Source: Staphylococcus simulans (GTDB taxonomy: Bacteria > Bacillota > Bacilli > Staphylococcales > Staphylococcaceae). From it: 64,000 nt of DNA. Every line of letters starts with the position of its first letter. Within the stretch, counting starts at the first letter, position 1. The notes beneath the pieces are model-generated. The model made no database searches, was not told the origin of the DNA, and worked only from the letters and a program-made list of their open reading frames with translations. The position numbers and the translations under genes are program-made. The stretch is from the NCBI RefSeq assembly GCF_002994445.1, contig NZ_MRZJ01000001.1, forward strand, positions 248,001-312,000, given 5' to 3'. This document shows, piece after piece, positions 38,940 to 48,640 of the stretch.

Positions 38940-39329
38940 CTATTTTTTTGCTTTAACTTTTCCGGTCCATTTTTTGTAACCGCCTTTAAGCATATAAATA
39001 TCTCTATATCCATTTTTTCTTAAAATACGTGCTGCTCTGTAGCTTGCTACTCCGTTAGCATCACATAAATAAATAGGCTGGTCCTTTCTAAGACCTTTAA
39101 ATCGTTGACTAAATAGTGTCATTGGAATGTTTCTGGCACCGATGATGTGACCGTAGTCATAGTCAACTTTTTCACGTACATCAATAACTTGAGCTTTGCG
39201 CAGACCTTTGTGGAACTCGTCTTGGTTCAATTCTGTCACAGCTCTTCGATTGATGAAAAATTGGACTAACATATATAAAGCAATAATAACTAAAACAGCT
39301 AAAATGATTATCCAAAAGCTATTCATCAT
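38940..39329 (-). CDS. Membrane-anchored rhodanese-like protein
   Basis: A 129-residue protein with an N-terminal membrane helix (residues about 5-27, FWIIILAVLVIIALYMLVQFFI) and one rhodanese domain. The active-site loop is LCDANGVASYRAA, with the cysteine in the expected place, so it may act as a sulfurtransferase or persulfide carrier at the membrane; the acceptor is unknown. The start has TAGGAGGAAGC upstream and a near-consensus promoter lies at 39358-39386. Confidence 0.88.
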   Translation of the reverse strand: MMNSFWIIILAVLVIIALYMLVQFFINRRAVTELNQDEFHKGLRKAQVIDVREKVDYDYGHIIGARNIPMTLFSQRFKGLRKDQPIYLCDANGVASYRAARILRKNGYRDIYMLKGGYKKWTGKVKAKK

Positions 39330-39357
39330 GCTTCCTCCTATTTTTACCGATACTACA

Positions 39358-39386
39358 ATTATAAGACTGTTTCATTCAATTATCAA
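39358..39386 (-). promoter_or_regulatory. Strong sigma-A promoter for the rhodanese gene
   Basis: On the - strand, TTGATA (39386 to 39381) and TATAAT (39363 to 39358) are separated by 17 bases, near consensus, 29 bases before the rhodanese start. Confidence 0.75.
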
Positions 39387-39559
39387 AAAGTTTTTCTCAA
39401 ATTTGAAAGGAGTTTGTCTTTTATTAAGATATTCATAAATAAAAGAGATTGAAGGTATCGAAAGTTTTCATTTAGCAAATTAATTTGAATCAAATATACT
39501 CTATAGTATGGTACTATACATACATACGAGTAATTCTAAGGTGATTGGAGATTTTAAAA

Positions 39560-40390
39560 TTGACAGAAACATGGAATTTTATTAATTCAGGCAGTCATGA
39601 TCCATTCTATAATATGGCAATGGATGAAGCGTTATTAAATTTTGTTTCAAGAGGGGAAATTGATCCAGTAATCAGATTTTATACTTGGGATCCTGCTACA
39701 CTTTCGATTGGATATTTCCAAAGGCTTAAAAAAGAAATTGATATTGAAAAAGTGAAAGAAAAAGGTTATGGACTTGTACGCCGTCAAACAGGCGGAAGAG
39801 GCGTATTGCATGACAAAGAACTTACTTATAGTGTGATTGTACCAGAATCTCATCCAAACATGCCTAACACCGTTACAGAGGCATACAGAGTCATCTCACA
39901 AGGATTATTAGAAGGCTTTAAACTTTTAGGCTTTGATGCTTACTTTGCAGTACCGAGAAGCAAAGAAGAAAGAGAAAAATTAAAACAGCCTAGAAGTTCA
40001 GTTTGTTTCGATGCTCCGAGCTGGTATGAATTAGTAGTAGAAGGCAGAAAAATTGCCGGCAGTGCACAAACAAGACAAAAAGGTGTTATCTTGCAGCATG
40101 GTTCCATTTTGAAAGATATAGATATTGATGATTTGTTTGATATGTTTATCTTTAAAAACGAACGCTTAAAAGACAAAATGAAACAAGCATTTATTGATAA
40201 AGCAGTCGCAATCAATGACATTTCTGATAAAACAGTAACATTAGAAGAAATGGAAACTGCGTTTGAAAAAGGCTTCCAAAAAGGATTGAACATCAACTTC
40301 AAACCTTTAGAACTTAACGAAAAACAAAAACAAGAAATTAATGAACTTGCGGAAAAATACAAATCTGAAGAATGGACTTACCGCAAATAA
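39560..40390 (+). CDS. lipM: Octanoyl-[GcvH]:protein octanoyltransferase LipM type
   Basis: Transfers octanoyl groups from acyl carrier protein to GcvH as the first step of lipoate assembly, or acts as a lipoate-protein ligase A-like enzyme. The 276-residue protein has the cofactor-transferase motifs [19 protein letters not shown] and [19 protein letters not shown]; cysteine C149 in [12 protein letters not shown] corresponds to the LipM acyl-enzyme cysteine. TTG 39560 ([11 protein letters not shown]) has GGAG nine bases upstream and is preferred over TTG 39545. The gene follows the gcv cluster, which supports the function. Confidence 0.88.
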   Translation: MTETWNFINSGSHDPFYNMAMDEALLNFVSRGEIDPVIRFYTWDPATLSIGYFQRLKKEIDIEKVKEKGYGLVRRQTGGRGVLHDKELTYSVIVPESHPNMPNTVTEAYRVISQGLLEGFKLLGFDAYFAVPRSKEEREKLKQPRSSVCFDAPSWYELVVEGRKIAGSAQTRQKGVILQHGSILKDIDIDDLFDMFIFKNERLKDKMKQAFIDKAVAINDISDKTVTLEEMETAFEKGFQKGLNINFKPLELNEKQKQEINELAEKYKSEEWTYRK

Positions 40391-40396
40391 AATGAA

Positions 40397-40431
40397 CCCC
40401 TGAACACAAAAAATATTGTTCAGGGGCTTTA
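40397..40431. terminator. Terminator between lipM and the convergent small membrane protein
   Basis: CCCCTGAACA (40397-40406) and TGTTCAGGGG (40417-40426) form a perfect 10-bp stem with a ten-base A-rich loop, followed by CTTTAAATTT. It lies between two convergent genes and can serve lipM; its use for the other strand is less clear. Confidence 0.8.
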
Positions 40432-40434
40432 AAT

Positions 40435-40647
40435 TTACTTATTACGTCTTCTATATTTCCATTTAGCAATTTTATATTTACGTTGATCCTTTGTTAAGAA
40501 GAAAAAGAAGTAAATCAAATAAGCAATTACTGCGATGATAGCTAAACTAATGATAGTTCTTACTAAAGAAAATAACATAGCGTCTAAATTCAAAATCAAA
40601 CCGATTAACGCTATAAATAAAATAATATAAAATAGTCCTTTACGCAT
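40435..40647 (-). CDS. Small integral membrane protein, unknown function
   Basis: A 70-residue protein: two hydrophobic segments (FYIILFIALIGLILNL and a second from about residue 25 to 50 ending LIYFFFFLT), then a basic tail (KDQRKYKIAKWKYRRRNK). ATG 40647 (MRKGLFYIIL) is preceded by AAAGGTGAAAAC; an upstream ATG at 40662 would begin before the ribosome site. It is followed 26 bases upstream by the lipoprotein gene on the same strand, so both are probably cotranscribed. No family was recognised. Confidence 0.72.
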   Translation of the reverse strand: MRKGLFYIILFIALIGLILNLDAMLFSLVRTIISLAIIAVIAYLIYFFFFLTKDQRKYKIAKWKYRRRNK

Positions 40648-40673
40648 GTTTTCACCTTTCAATGTACTATGCT

Positions 40674-41261
40674 TTACGAATTAGAATTACTAATCTTAAC
40701 TTGTGAGAGTTCTTGTTGTCCTTGTTTTAATTTCTTACTGTCTTTTGCGGAATAACCATCTCTGATATTTTTAAATGCTTTAACGAGATCTTTGTTCAGT
40801 GTTTCGATGTTCTTGTCATCCGATTTATCTTTATCAGACAAGTTGCTGCTTTCGCGTTCAAGTTTATATTTATCATGCGCACTTTGTAAGTCAGTGACGA
40901 TTCTATCCAATTTGCTGACTACTTCTTCTTTACGCTTATTTTTATGAACATCGCCTTCGATTTTATGATAATCCTTCAGAGTGTCCGTAACTTGCTGATA
41001 ATATGCAGATGTCGCATGTGCGTTCTTAGTTTTTGAGTTATTTTCTACTGCTGCTTTTGTATTCTTTTTATCTGCACCTAATTGTTTTTCTTTGTTTTTT
41101 AAATCACTTATTTTCTGTTCCAACTCTTGATTGTCTAATTTTAGCTGATGATTTTCATCACGTAATTTAGTTGTTTTCTTTTCTAATGGTCCCAAATTCT
41201 GACTGCCGCAACCTGATAAAAGCAATGCAGAACTAAAAATAGTCAAAAATACTTTTTTCAT
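40674..41261 (-). CDS. Coiled-coil lipoprotein, unknown function
   Basis: A 195-residue secreted lipoprotein: signal peptide with lipobox LLSGC (acylated C18), then a heptad-rich coiled coil (residues about 28-65, LRDENHQLKLDNQELEQKI) and a lysine-rich helical remainder. It should be anchored to the outer face of the membrane. The start follows TTAGGAGAAGGTT. No enzymatic motif is visible. It is divergent from the M24 peptidase gene. Confidence 0.85.
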   Translation of the reverse strand: MKKVFLTIFSSALLLSGCGSQNLGPLEKKTTKLRDENHQLKLDNQELEQKISDLKNKEKQLGADKKNTKAAVENNSKTKNAHATSAYYQQVTDTLKDYHKIEGDVHKNKRKEEVVSKLDRIVTDLQSAHDKYKLERESSNLSDKDKSDDKNIETLNKDLVKAFKNIRDGYSAKDSKKLKQGQQELSQVKISNSNS

Positions 41262-41501
41262 AACCTTCTCCTAATTCATAAGCAAATAATATAGCATTAT
41301 TTTATCATATTTAGTACAGGTATTCTTATAATACCGTTTCATGTCCATTACTTTTTATTTTTCATCTCAATAACGCGTGTATTCAAGTATAAAACCTTAT
41401 AGTTCCGGTATCTTTGTGATAAACTTTGTTTATACGTAAATGAATGATTTTGTTAATCTCCAAATTAACTACCTAAATGAATTTACATAGGAGGAATACA
41501 A

Positions 41502-42560
41502 ATGTCAAAAAATGAAAAAGTAATTGAACTTTTATCTCAAAACAATCTAGATGCATTGGTTGTATTATCAGATTACAACCGCCGCTATTTATCAGGCTTT
41601 ACTGGTACAAGCGGTGCATTAGTTATTACACCGAAAGAAAACATTCTGATTACGGACTTCCGTTATATTGATCAAGCCACACAACAAGCATCTGATTTTG
41701 AAATTGTAAATCGTTCTGCTGGGCTTGTAGAAGAAGTTAAAACTGTATTAGATAAACTTAATGTTAAAAAAGCAGGATTTGAAGGCCATATTGTAAGTTA
41801 CGATACTTTCCAACAACTCAATGATTCTAACGTTGAATATCAAAGTATCGGCAACGCTATTGAAGATATCAGAGCGGTTAAAGAACAATATGAAATCGAC
41901 ACAATCCAAAAAGCTGCACAAATCGTAGATGAAACCTATGAATATATTCTAACTATTGCAAAAGCAGGCATGACAGAACAAGAATTAAAAGCTGAATTAG
42001 AAAGCAAAATGCTGCGTTTAGGTGCCAGCGGTCCATCTTTCGATACGATTGTAGCTTCTGGTTATAGAGGTGCGCTGCCACATGGTGTAGCAAGTGATAA
42101 AGTCATTGAAGAGGGAGACCTTATCACATTGGACTTCGGTGCATATTATAATGGATATGTCTCAGATATCACACGTACTTTTGCAATCGGCTAACCTGAT
42201 CCGAAACTTGTAGAAGCTTACAATATCGTTCTTGAAGCACAACAAGCTGCAGTAGATCAAATTAAAGCAGGCATGACAGGAAAAGAAGCTGATGCTATTG
42301 CACGCGATATCATCGCAAGTTATGGATACGGCGACAACTTCGGTCATTCTACAGGTCATGGCATCGGCTTAGAAATCCATGAACAGCCTATGTTAGCCAA
42401 ACAATCCGACTATGTATTAACACCAAATAATTGCGTGACGGTAGAACCGGGTATCTATATAGAAGGACTAGGCGGCATCAGAATTGAAGATGACATTCTA
42501 ATTACAGAAAATGGCAATGAAGTCTTTACTAAATGCACAAAAGACCTTATTATTTTATAA
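41502..42560 (+). pseudogene. Xaa-Pro aminopeptidase/dipeptidase (M24B), interrupted by an in-frame stop
   Basis: The full frame would encode a 352-residue YqhT/PepQ-type metallopeptidase, but codon 231 is TAA (42192-42194) in FAIG-stop-PDPKLVEAYN, where relatives have a glutamate. The rest is intact. The five metal ligands are split: the two aspartates (LDFGAYYNGYVSDITRTF) precede the stop, whereas the histidine (STGHGIGLEIHE) and both glutamates (VEPGIYIEG and GIRIEDD) follow it, so neither fragment alone should be active. One base change (for example GAA to TAA) explains it. ATG 42273 could reinitiate a C-terminal fragment. The gene starts behind TAGGAGGAATACAA and precedes efp as in other Bacillota. 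Confidence 0.88.
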
Positions 42561-42587
42561 TGAAAGCCTATATGAGGAGGAAACTGG

Positions 42588-43145
42588 ATGATTTCGGTTA
42601 ATGATTTTAAAACAGGTTTAACAATATCTGTAGATAATGGTATTTGGAAAGTTATTGATTTCCAACACGTAAAACCCGGAAAAGGTTCTGCGTTCGTTCG
42701 TTCTAAATTAAGAAATTTAAGAACTGGTGCGATTCAAGAAAAAACATTCCGTGCGGGTGAAAAAGTTGAACAAGCTATGATTGAAAACCACCGTATGCAA
42801 TATTTATATGCGGATGGCGATTCACACGTATTCATGGACAACCAAACTTTCGAACAAACAGAACTATCTGGAGATTATTTAGAAGATGAATTAAAATACT
42901 TAAAAGCAAACATGGAAGTACAAATCCAAACTTATGAAGGCGAAACAATCGGTGTTGAACTTCCTAAAACAGTTGAGCTTGCAGTTACAGAAACTGAACC
43001 AGGCATTAAAGGTGATACAGCAACTGGTGCCACTAAATCTGCTACTGTAGAAACAGGCTACACACTTAACGTACCTCTATTCGTAAACGAAGGAGATGTC
43101 CTAGTTATCAACACTAGCGACGGCAGCTACGTTTCAAGAGCTTAA
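42588..43145 (+). CDS. efp: Elongation factor P
   Basis: Relieves ribosome stalling at polyproline stretches by binding between the P and E sites. The 185-residue protein has the three beta-barrel domains; the tip of domain I reads [17 protein letters not shown], with the usual modified lysine position (K of PGKG). The start follows TGAGGAGGAAACTGG. It lies 27 bases after the broken peptidase gene, the conserved pepQ-efp pair, so it may share its promoter. Confidence 0.97.
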   Translation: MISVNDFKTGLTISVDNGIWKVIDFQHVKPGKGSAFVRSKLRNLRTGAIQEKTFRAGEKVEQAMIENHRMQYLYADGDSHVFMDNQTFEQTELSGDYLEDELKYLKANMEVQIQTYEGETIGVELPKTVELAVTETEPGIKGDTATGATKSATVETGYTLNVPLFVNEGDVLVINTSDGSYVSRA

Positions 43146-43375
43146 TAATTTATCACCCTTTTCTTATATCCTAACTCAACAACAGAAATTAAATGGTTTC
43201 TAAATGAAGCATTGGTTTTATCACGTTGGGAAGGTTTAAGAAAAGGGCTTCTTTTATTTAATCATCAATTTCATACCGATTTACTTAGTTAAAGTTGCAG
43301 TGATATGCTTGAATTGATAATTTCACTCAAGTAAAATATACAAGAAGAGTAAAAACAATCTGAAGGAGCAGTACT
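43146..43375 (+). other. Intergenic region efp-accB with long inverted repeat
   Basis: A 230-base gap without a gene. CCCTTTTCTT (43156-43165) and AAGAAAAGGG (43238-43247) are a perfect 10-bp inverted repeat with 72 bases between, followed by CTTCTTTTATTT. It could be an efp terminator with a long apex, like the one behind rpoD. The right side holds the accB promoter. Confidence 0.5.
43309..43342 (+). promoter_or_regulatory. Probable sigma-A promoter(s) for accBC
   Basis: Two overlapping solutions exist, both with 17-base spacers: TTGAAT (43309-43314) with TAAAAT (43332-43337), and TTGATA (43314-43319) with TATACA (43337-43342). They lie 34-39 bases before the accB start. Confidence 0.6.
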
Positions 43376-43849
43376 ATGAATTTTAAAGAAATCAAGGAAT
43401 TAATCGAAATACTAGATAATTCAAATCTTACTGAAATTAATATAGAGGACAATAAGGGAAGTATCATTAATTTGAAGAAAGAAAAAGAAAGAGAAATTAT
43501 TACACCTCAGATTTCGCAGCAAGCTTTCCCACAACAAACAGCTGCACCTGCACCTGTTCAAAATGAATCAGCTGCCAGCGAAATATCAGCTGCTGCTAAT
43601 TCAGATGCGGATCAAGGCAAAACAATTAATGCACCAATGGTGGGAACTTTCTATAAATCGCCATCACCAGAAGAAGAAGCATATGTCAAAGTTGGGGACA
43701 CAGTTTCAAATGATTCTACAGTATGTATATTAGAAGCGATGAAATTATTTAATGAAATTCAAGCTGAAGTATCTGGGGAAATTACTGAAATCTTAGTTGA
43801 AGACGGACAAATGGTAGAGTATGGCCAACCGTTGTTCAAGGTGAAATAA
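43376..43849 (+). CDS. accB: Biotin carboxyl carrier protein of acetyl-CoA carboxylase
   Basis: Carries the biotin used in malonyl-CoA formation for fatty acid synthesis. The 157-residue protein has an Ala/Pro-rich linker (residues about 45-80) and a C-terminal biotinyl domain with EAMKLF; the biotinylated lysine is K123. The start follows TGAAGGAGCAGTACT. accC begins two bases after its stop, so the two subunits are coupled. Confidence 0.96.
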   Translation: MNFKEIKELIEILDNSNLTEINIEDNKGSIINLKKEKEREIITPQISQQAFPQQTAAPAPVQNESAASEISAAANSDADQGKTINAPMVGTFYKSPSPEEEAYVKVGDTVSNDSTVCILEAMKLFNEIQAEVSGEITEILVEDGQMVEYGQPLFKVK

Positions 43850-43851
43850 TT

Positions 43852-45204
43852 ATGAAGAAGGTATTAATCGCCAACCGCGGAGAAATTGCGGTTCGAATCA
43901 TTAGAGCATGTAAGGATTTAGGATTGCACACAGTAGCAATTTATTCTGAAGGGGATAAAGACGCATTACATACTCAAATTGCTGATGAAGCATACTGTGT
44001 AGGTCCTACACAATCTAAGGATTCTTATTTAAACATTCCAAACATTTTATCTATCGCAACTTCAACAGGTTGTGATGCAGTGCATCCTGGATACGGCTTT
44101 TTAGCCGAAAACGGTGATTTTGCGGAATTATGCGAAGCTTGCCAACTTAAGTTTGTTGGACCAAGCTATGAGTCTATTCAAAAAATGGGTATTAAAGATG
44201 TCGCAAAAGATGAAATGATTAATGCGAATGTACCAGTCGTACCAGGCAGCGACGGACTTGTAGAATCAATTGAAGATGCTAAGAAAACAGCTGAGGAAAT
44301 CGGATATCCTGTTATTATCAAAGCTACTGCAGGCGGCGGCGGTAAAGGGATTCGTGTCGCACGTGATGAGAAAGAATTAGAAAACGGATATAAAATGACA
44401 CAACAAGAGGCTGAAACAGCATTCGGCAATGGCGGATTATATTTAGAGAAATTCATCGAAAATTTCCGTCACATCGAATTTCAAATTATCGGGGATCAGT
44501 ATGGCAACGTGATACAACTAGGGGAACGTGACTGTACGATTCAAAGAAGAATGCAGAAACTTGTCGAAGAAGCGCCTTCGCCGATTTTGACAGAAGAAAA
44601 GCGTCATGAAATGGGACAAGCATCAATCAGAGCGGCCAAAGCTGTAAATTATGAAAACGCCGGAACGATTGAATACATCTATGATTTAGATACAGATGAA
44701 TATTATTTCATGGAAATGAACACAAGAATCCAAGTTGAGCACCCAGTTACTGAAATGGTCACAGGTGTTGATTTAGTTAAACTTCAACTTCAAGTAGCAA
44801 TGGGAGAACCTTTGCCGTTTAAACAAGAAGATATAAAAATCAATGGTCACGCTATGGAATTTCGTATCAATGCGGAAAATCCTTATAAAAACTTCATGCC
44901 ATCACCTGGTAAAATCACGCAATATTTAGCACCTGGCGGCTTTGGTGTGCGTATCGAATCTGCTTGTTATACAAACTATACAATTCCGCCTTATTACGAT
45001 TCAATGGTTGCTAAACTGATTGTGCATGAACCTACGCGTGAACAAACAATTATGGCCGGCTTACGTGCATTAAGCGAGTTTTTAGTACTTGGTATTGATA
45101 CAACTATTCCTTTCCATATCCGTTTATTGGAAAATGATATTTTCAACAGCGGACAATACAGCACCAAGTTCTTAGAACAAAATAACATTATGAATGAAGA
45201 CTAA
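43852..45204 (+). CDS. accC: Biotin carboxylase of acetyl-CoA carboxylase
   Basis: ATP-grasp enzyme of 450 residues that carboxylates biotin on AccB. It begins MKKVLIANRGEIAVRIIRA; the ATP-grasp glycine loop is KATAGGGGKGIRVA and the active-site region reads EYIYDLDTDEYYFMEMNTRIQVEHPVTE. It forms the usual accBC pair; accA and accD are elsewhere. Confidence 0.97.
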   Translation: MKKVLIANRGEIAVRIIRACKDLGLHTVAIYSEGDKDALHTQIADEAYCVGPTQSKDSYLNIPNILSIATSTGCDAVHPGYGFLAENGDFAELCEACQLKFVGPSYESIQKMGIKDVAKDEMINANVPVVPGSDGLVESIEDAKKTAEEIGYPVIIKATAGGGGKGIRVARDEKELENGYKMTQQEAETAFGNGGLYLEKFIENFRHIEFQIIGDQYGNVIQLGERDCTIQRRMQKLVEEAPSPILTEEKRHEMGQASIRAAKAVNYENAGTIEYIYDLDTDEYYFMEMNTRIQVEHPVTEMVTGVDLVKLQLQVAMGEPLPFKQEDIKINGHAMEFRINAENPYKNFMPSPGKITQYLAPGGFGVRIESACYTNYTIPPYYDSMVAKLIVHEPTREQTIMAGLRALSEFLVLGIDTTIPFHIRLLENDIFNSGQYSTKFLEQNNIMNED

Positions 45205-45225
45205 CTTTGATTAGGAGGCTAATAT

Positions 45226-45588
45226 ATGGTTAAGGTATCAGAAAATACACATTCACAGCTCGGAAGAATTGAAATTTCACCTGAAGTCTTAATTTCAATT
45301 GCAAGTATTGCAACATCTGAAATTGAAGGGCTTGCTGGACACTTTGCCGAATTAAAAAATGCATCTCCAGAAAAACTGAACCGAAAAAATCTGACTAAAG
45401 GTATCAAATTAGATACAAAAGAAGATGGAATTTATATAGATGTATTCTGTGAGTTTAAATATGGTATAAACATTTCTAAAACTGCATTGAAAATTCAAGA
45501 AACAATTTTCAATTCACTCAGCAACATGACAACTATAGTTCCTAAACAAGTCAACGTTCATATTACACATATCGAGGTTGAAAAGTAA
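45226..45588 (+). CDS. Asp23/Gls24 family envelope stress protein (YqhY type)
   Basis: A 120-residue DUF322 protein: GRIEISPEVLISIASIATSEIEGLAG near the N-terminus and INISKTALKIQETIFNSL are family signatures. The close relative YqhY of Bacillus is encoded behind accBC, and its loss affects acetyl-CoA carboxylase activity. Context therefore links it to lipid synthesis rather than to alkaline stress. The start follows TTAGGAGGCTAATAT. nusB follows 31 bases later. Confidence 0.9.
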   Translation: MVKVSENTHSQLGRIEISPEVLISIASIATSEIEGLAGHFAELKNASPEKLNRKNLTKGIKLDTKEDGIYIDVFCEFKYGINISKTALKIQETIFNSLSNMTTIVPKQVNVHITHIEVEK

Positions 45589-45619
45589 TAAGAAATAAGA
45601 TAAAAAGGAGCAACTCTAA

Positions 45620-46009
45620 ATGAGTCGTAAAGAATCAAGAAGCCAAGCATTTCAAGCACTATTCCAACTTGAAATGAAAAATACAGATTTATCTATAGAC
45701 GAAGCCATAAACTTTATTAAAGATGATTATCCAGATTTGGAATTTGATTTTATTCATTGGTTAGTTTCTGGCGTTAAAGACCACGAAAGCGTACTAGATG
45801 AACAAATTCAAGAAAATCTTAAAGACTGGAAAGTATCTCGATTATTGAAAACCGATCGCATTATTCTAAGGATAGCAGCTTTTGAGCTTAAGCATAGCGA
45901 TACACCGCCTAAAGTGGTCATCAATGAAGCAGTCGAGCTTGCGAAACAATTCAGCGATGATGATCACTATCGCTTTATTAACGGCGTGTTGAGTAATTTA
46001 AATCAATAG
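45620..46009 (+). CDS. nusB: Transcription antitermination factor NusB
   Basis: All-helical protein of 129 residues that, with NusE (S10), binds boxA RNA and supports rRNA antitermination. Family motifs include [13 protein letters not shown] at the start and [32 protein letters not shown] at the end. The start follows AAAAAGGAGCAACTCTAA. It precedes xseA, the common Bacillota order. Confidence 0.96.
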   Translation: MSRKESRSQAFQALFQLEMKNTDLSIDEAINFIKDDYPDLEFDFIHWLVSGVKDHESVLDEQIQENLKDWKVSRLLKTDRIILRIAAFELKHSDTPPKVVINEAVELAKQFSDDDHYRFINGVLSNLNQ

Positions 46010-46024
46010 GATAGAGTGATAAGA

Positions 46025-47365
46025 ATGTCCGATTATTTAAGTGTTACAGCCTTAACCAAATATATTAAATATAAATTTGATCAAGATCCGCATTTGCAAT
46101 CTGTGCTGTTAAAAGGCGAGTTATCGAACTTTAAAAAGCACAGCAGCGGACACTTATATTTTAATCTTAAAGATAATAACAGTGTCGTAAATGCAATGAT
46201 GTTCAAAGCACAAGCCAGCAAATTAGACTTTTCTCCTAAAGAGGGAGATGAAGTCTTGATTGAGGCGCGTGTTTCTGTTTATGAACGTCGCGGCAATTAT
46301 CAAATCTATGTAAATAAAATGCATTTAGATGGTGTAGGTAATCTGTATCAGCGTTTAGAAGCATTGAAAAAGGCCCTGACAAAACAAGGCTTGTTCAATA
46401 TGGAACATAAAAAACCTATTCCTAAGTTTCCTAAGAAAATAGCTGTTTTAACTGCCAGTACTGGTGCAGCAATCAGAGATATCCATTCTACAATTAACAG
46501 TCGTTTCCCGCTTGTTGAACAAATTCAAATCAGTACATTAGTACAAGGGGAACAGGCTAAAAAAGATATCGTTGAAAAATTAGAATATGCGGATACATTA
46601 GGGGCTGATGTCATTATTTTAGGCCGCGGCGGCGGTTCAATTGAAGATTTATGGAATTTTAACGAAGAAGAAGTTGTTAGAGCCATCTTCAATACTAAAA
46701 CACCTGTCATATCAGCTGTAGGTCACGAAACAGACTTTACACTAAGTGATTTTGTGGCGGATGTCAGAGCTGCAACACCGACACAAGCTGCAGTTATAGC
46801 AACACCAGACCAAGTGGAGTTAAGCCAATATATCAAACAGATGGAGTTGAACCTGTCACGCCATATTGTGCAGTTAATCAACAATAAGAAAAAGCACTTA
46901 GAACATGTCGCTTCATACTATAAGTTTAAACAACCTTCTTTATTGTATGATCAACAGATACAAAGACGTGACGATTTAGAACGTCAACTTAATATAAGTA
47001 TGAACAATCAGCTGACAAATCTGCGTCAGCGCTTAGATTTGCTGAATAACCGAATTAACATCAGAGACTTGCAGCAATTGGCGCTACAATCAAAAACACA
47101 TAAAACACAATTAGACGATACGATGAATAAAGCGATTCAAAATATACTTCAAAATGCTAAAACTAATTTAGCGCAGCGATTAGAAAGCTTAAACAACCTA
47201 AGCCCTACAAATACTATGTTGCGCGGATATACGATCGTTAATAAAGATGATCAAGTGATTACAAGTACACAAGCATTAAAAACTAATGATAATATCAGCT
47301 TAACGATGAAAGACGGCGAAGTTGATGCGATAGTTAAGAAAGTTAGGTGTAATAAAGATGAGTAA
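46025..47365 (+). CDS. xseA: Exodeoxyribonuclease VII large subunit
   Basis: Catalytic subunit of the single-strand-specific nuclease, 446 residues. It has the N-terminal OB-fold ([16 protein letters not shown]), the core motif [24 protein letters not shown] and [25 protein letters not shown], and a long coiled-coil tail. ATG 46025 (MSDYLSV) was preferred over GTG 46016. The end overlaps xseB by eight bases. Confidence 0.95.
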   Translation: MSDYLSVTALTKYIKYKFDQDPHLQSVLLKGELSNFKKHSSGHLYFNLKDNNSVVNAMMFKAQASKLDFSPKEGDEVLIEARVSVYERRGNYQIYVNKMHLDGVGNLYQRLEALKKALTKQGLFNMEHKKPIPKFPKKIAVLTASTGAAIRDIHSTINSRFPLVEQIQISTLVQGEQAKKDIVEKLEYADTLGADVIILGRGGGSIEDLWNFNEEEVVRAIFNTKTPVISAVGHETDFTLSDFVADVRAATPTQAAVIATPDQVELSQYIKQMELNLSRHIVQLINNKKKHLEHVASYYKFKQPSLLYDQQIQRRDDLERQLNISMNNQLTNLRQRLDLLNNRINIRDLQQLALQSKTHKTQLDDTMNKAIQNILQNAKTNLAQRLESLNNLSPTNTMLRGYTIVNKDDQVITSTQALKTNDNISLTMKDGEVDAIVKKVRCNKDE

Positions 47366-47591
47366 TAATCAGAGTTTCGAAAATATGATGGAAGAGTTAG
47401 AAGGCATTGTTAAAAAGTTGGATAATGAAGCTGTCTCTTTAGAAGATGCTTTAAATTTTTATCAAAGAGGCATGAAACTTTCAGCAGCTTGTGACGAAAC
47501 GTTAAAAAATGCTGAGAAAAAAGTGAATGAACTCATGAAAAATGATGAGGGAGAAGAAACTGAAGTTTCAGCCGAAAGTGATGATGAATAA
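47358..47591 (+). CDS. xseB: Exodeoxyribonuclease VII small subunit
   Basis: A 77-residue helical protein that oligomerises with XseA. It shows the family pattern [17 protein letters not shown] and [16 protein letters not shown], followed by an acidic tail. AGGTGTAATAAAG precedes the ATG inside the end of xseA, so translation is coupled. The end abuts ispA. Confidence 0.95.
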   Translation: MSNNQSFENMMEELEGIVKKLDNEAVSLEDALNFYQRGMKLSAACDETLKNAEKKVNELMKNDEGEETEVSAESDDE

Positions 47592-47592
47592 T

Positions 47593-48459
47593 ATGATAGA
47601 AATGATTAATAATCAATTATTAAAAATGATACCTGATTCTCCGCTCGGAACAAACTTGGAAGAAAGTATGCGTTATTCTTTGGAAGCAGGCGGCAAACGT
47701 ATTCGTCCTGTCCTTTTATTAGAAACTTTGAAAATGTTGAGTGCTGACCATTCTTATGACAAAGGTATCCAAACAGCATTAGCATTAGAAATGGTTCATA
47801 CTTACTCACTCATACATGATGATCTGCCTTCAATGGATAATGATGACTATCGCCGTGGAAAATTAACAAATCATAAAGTATATGGTGATTGGAAAGCATT
47901 ATTAGCAGGTGATGCTTTGCTTACTAAAGCATTCAATTTGATTAGTAAAGACACATCTATTGATGCTGAAACACGAATAGCATTAGTCGCACAACTATCT
48001 GATGCTAGCGGCCACTTAGGTATGGTCGGCGGACAAACATTAGATATGGAAAGCGAAAATAAAAAGATTGATTTAGAGACTTTACAGCATATTCATCGTG
48101 AAAAAACAGGTGCTTTATTATCTTTTGCGATTAATGCTGCAGCGACGATTGCTAAAATAGACGCTGATGTCTCTCAAATTTTAGATACTTATAGCGGTCA
48201 TCTTGGTTTGATTTTCCAAATTAAAGATGATTTATTAGATGTTTACGGAGATGCTGAAAAACTCGGCAAACCAGTAGGCAGTGATGAAAAAAATCATAAA
48301 AGTACTTATGTTACATTATTAGGTCTTGAAAACACTGAACAACGCTTGCAGTATCATGTAGATGAAGCTGAAAAATGTTTAAAACAGCTTGCTGCAAAGC
48401 AATATGATACAACTGAATTAGAAAAATTAACACAGTTATTTTATAAAAGAGATCACTAA
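47593..48459 (+). CDS. ispA: Geranyltranstransferase (farnesyl diphosphate synthase)
   Basis: Prenyltransferase making farnesyl diphosphate for undecaprenyl phosphate, menaquinone and carotenoids. The 288-residue protein has the first Asp-rich motif LIHDDLPSMDNDD and the second IKDDLLDVYGD, plus GGKRIRP near residue 36. ATG 47593 is one base after the xseB stop; ATG 47581 inside xseB is an alternative. It closes the nusB-xseAB-ispA run before a terminator. Confidence 0.95.
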   Translation: MIEMINNQLLKMIPDSPLGTNLEESMRYSLEAGGKRIRPVLLLETLKMLSADHSYDKGIQTALALEMVHTYSLIHDDLPSMDNDDYRRGKLTNHKVYGDWKALLAGDALLTKAFNLISKDTSIDAETRIALVAQLSDASGHLGMVGGQTLDMESENKKIDLETLQHIHREKTGALLSFAINAAATIAKIDADVSQILDTYSGHLGLIFQIKDDLLDVYGDAEKLGKPVGSDEKNHKSTYVTLLGLENTEQRLQYHVDEAEKCLKQLAAKQYDTTELEKLTQLFYKRDH

Positions 48460-48462
48460 ACA

Positions 48463-48510
48463 AAATAAGCTGAGCCTTAAATTATCCCATTTAAGCTTAG
48501 CTTATTTCTA
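48463..48510 (+). terminator. Intrinsic terminator after ispA
   Basis: AAATAAGCTGAGCCTTAA and TTTAAGCTTAGCTTATTT form a long stem with two mismatches around an eight-base apex, followed by a T-rich stretch. Confidence 0.82.
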
Positions 48511-48606
48511 TTTACAATATTTTATAAATATACACGCTATTCATTTTAATTGCATAGTAATTTAAAGAAAATCAAAGCATTTTCTTTAAACATGTGATAC
48601 TATGAT

Positions 48607-48620
48607 TGTATAAATATTCG
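48607..48620 (+). promoter_or_regulatory. Candidate ARG box upstream of argR
   Basis: TGTATAAATATTCG matches 11 of 14 positions of a TGAATAATTATTCA-type ArgR operator half-site pair. It lies between the probable -10 region (TACTAT near 48597) and the argR ribosome site, where binding would allow autorepression. Confidence 0.4.
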
Positions 48621-48640
48621 TAATTTGAGGTGTGAAAGTA

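Noticed and set aside
39940-40362. 140-codon open frame on the - strand antisense to lipM
   Set aside because: A Ser/Cys/Phe-rich complement of a lipM coding frame with no independent promoter or ribosome site.
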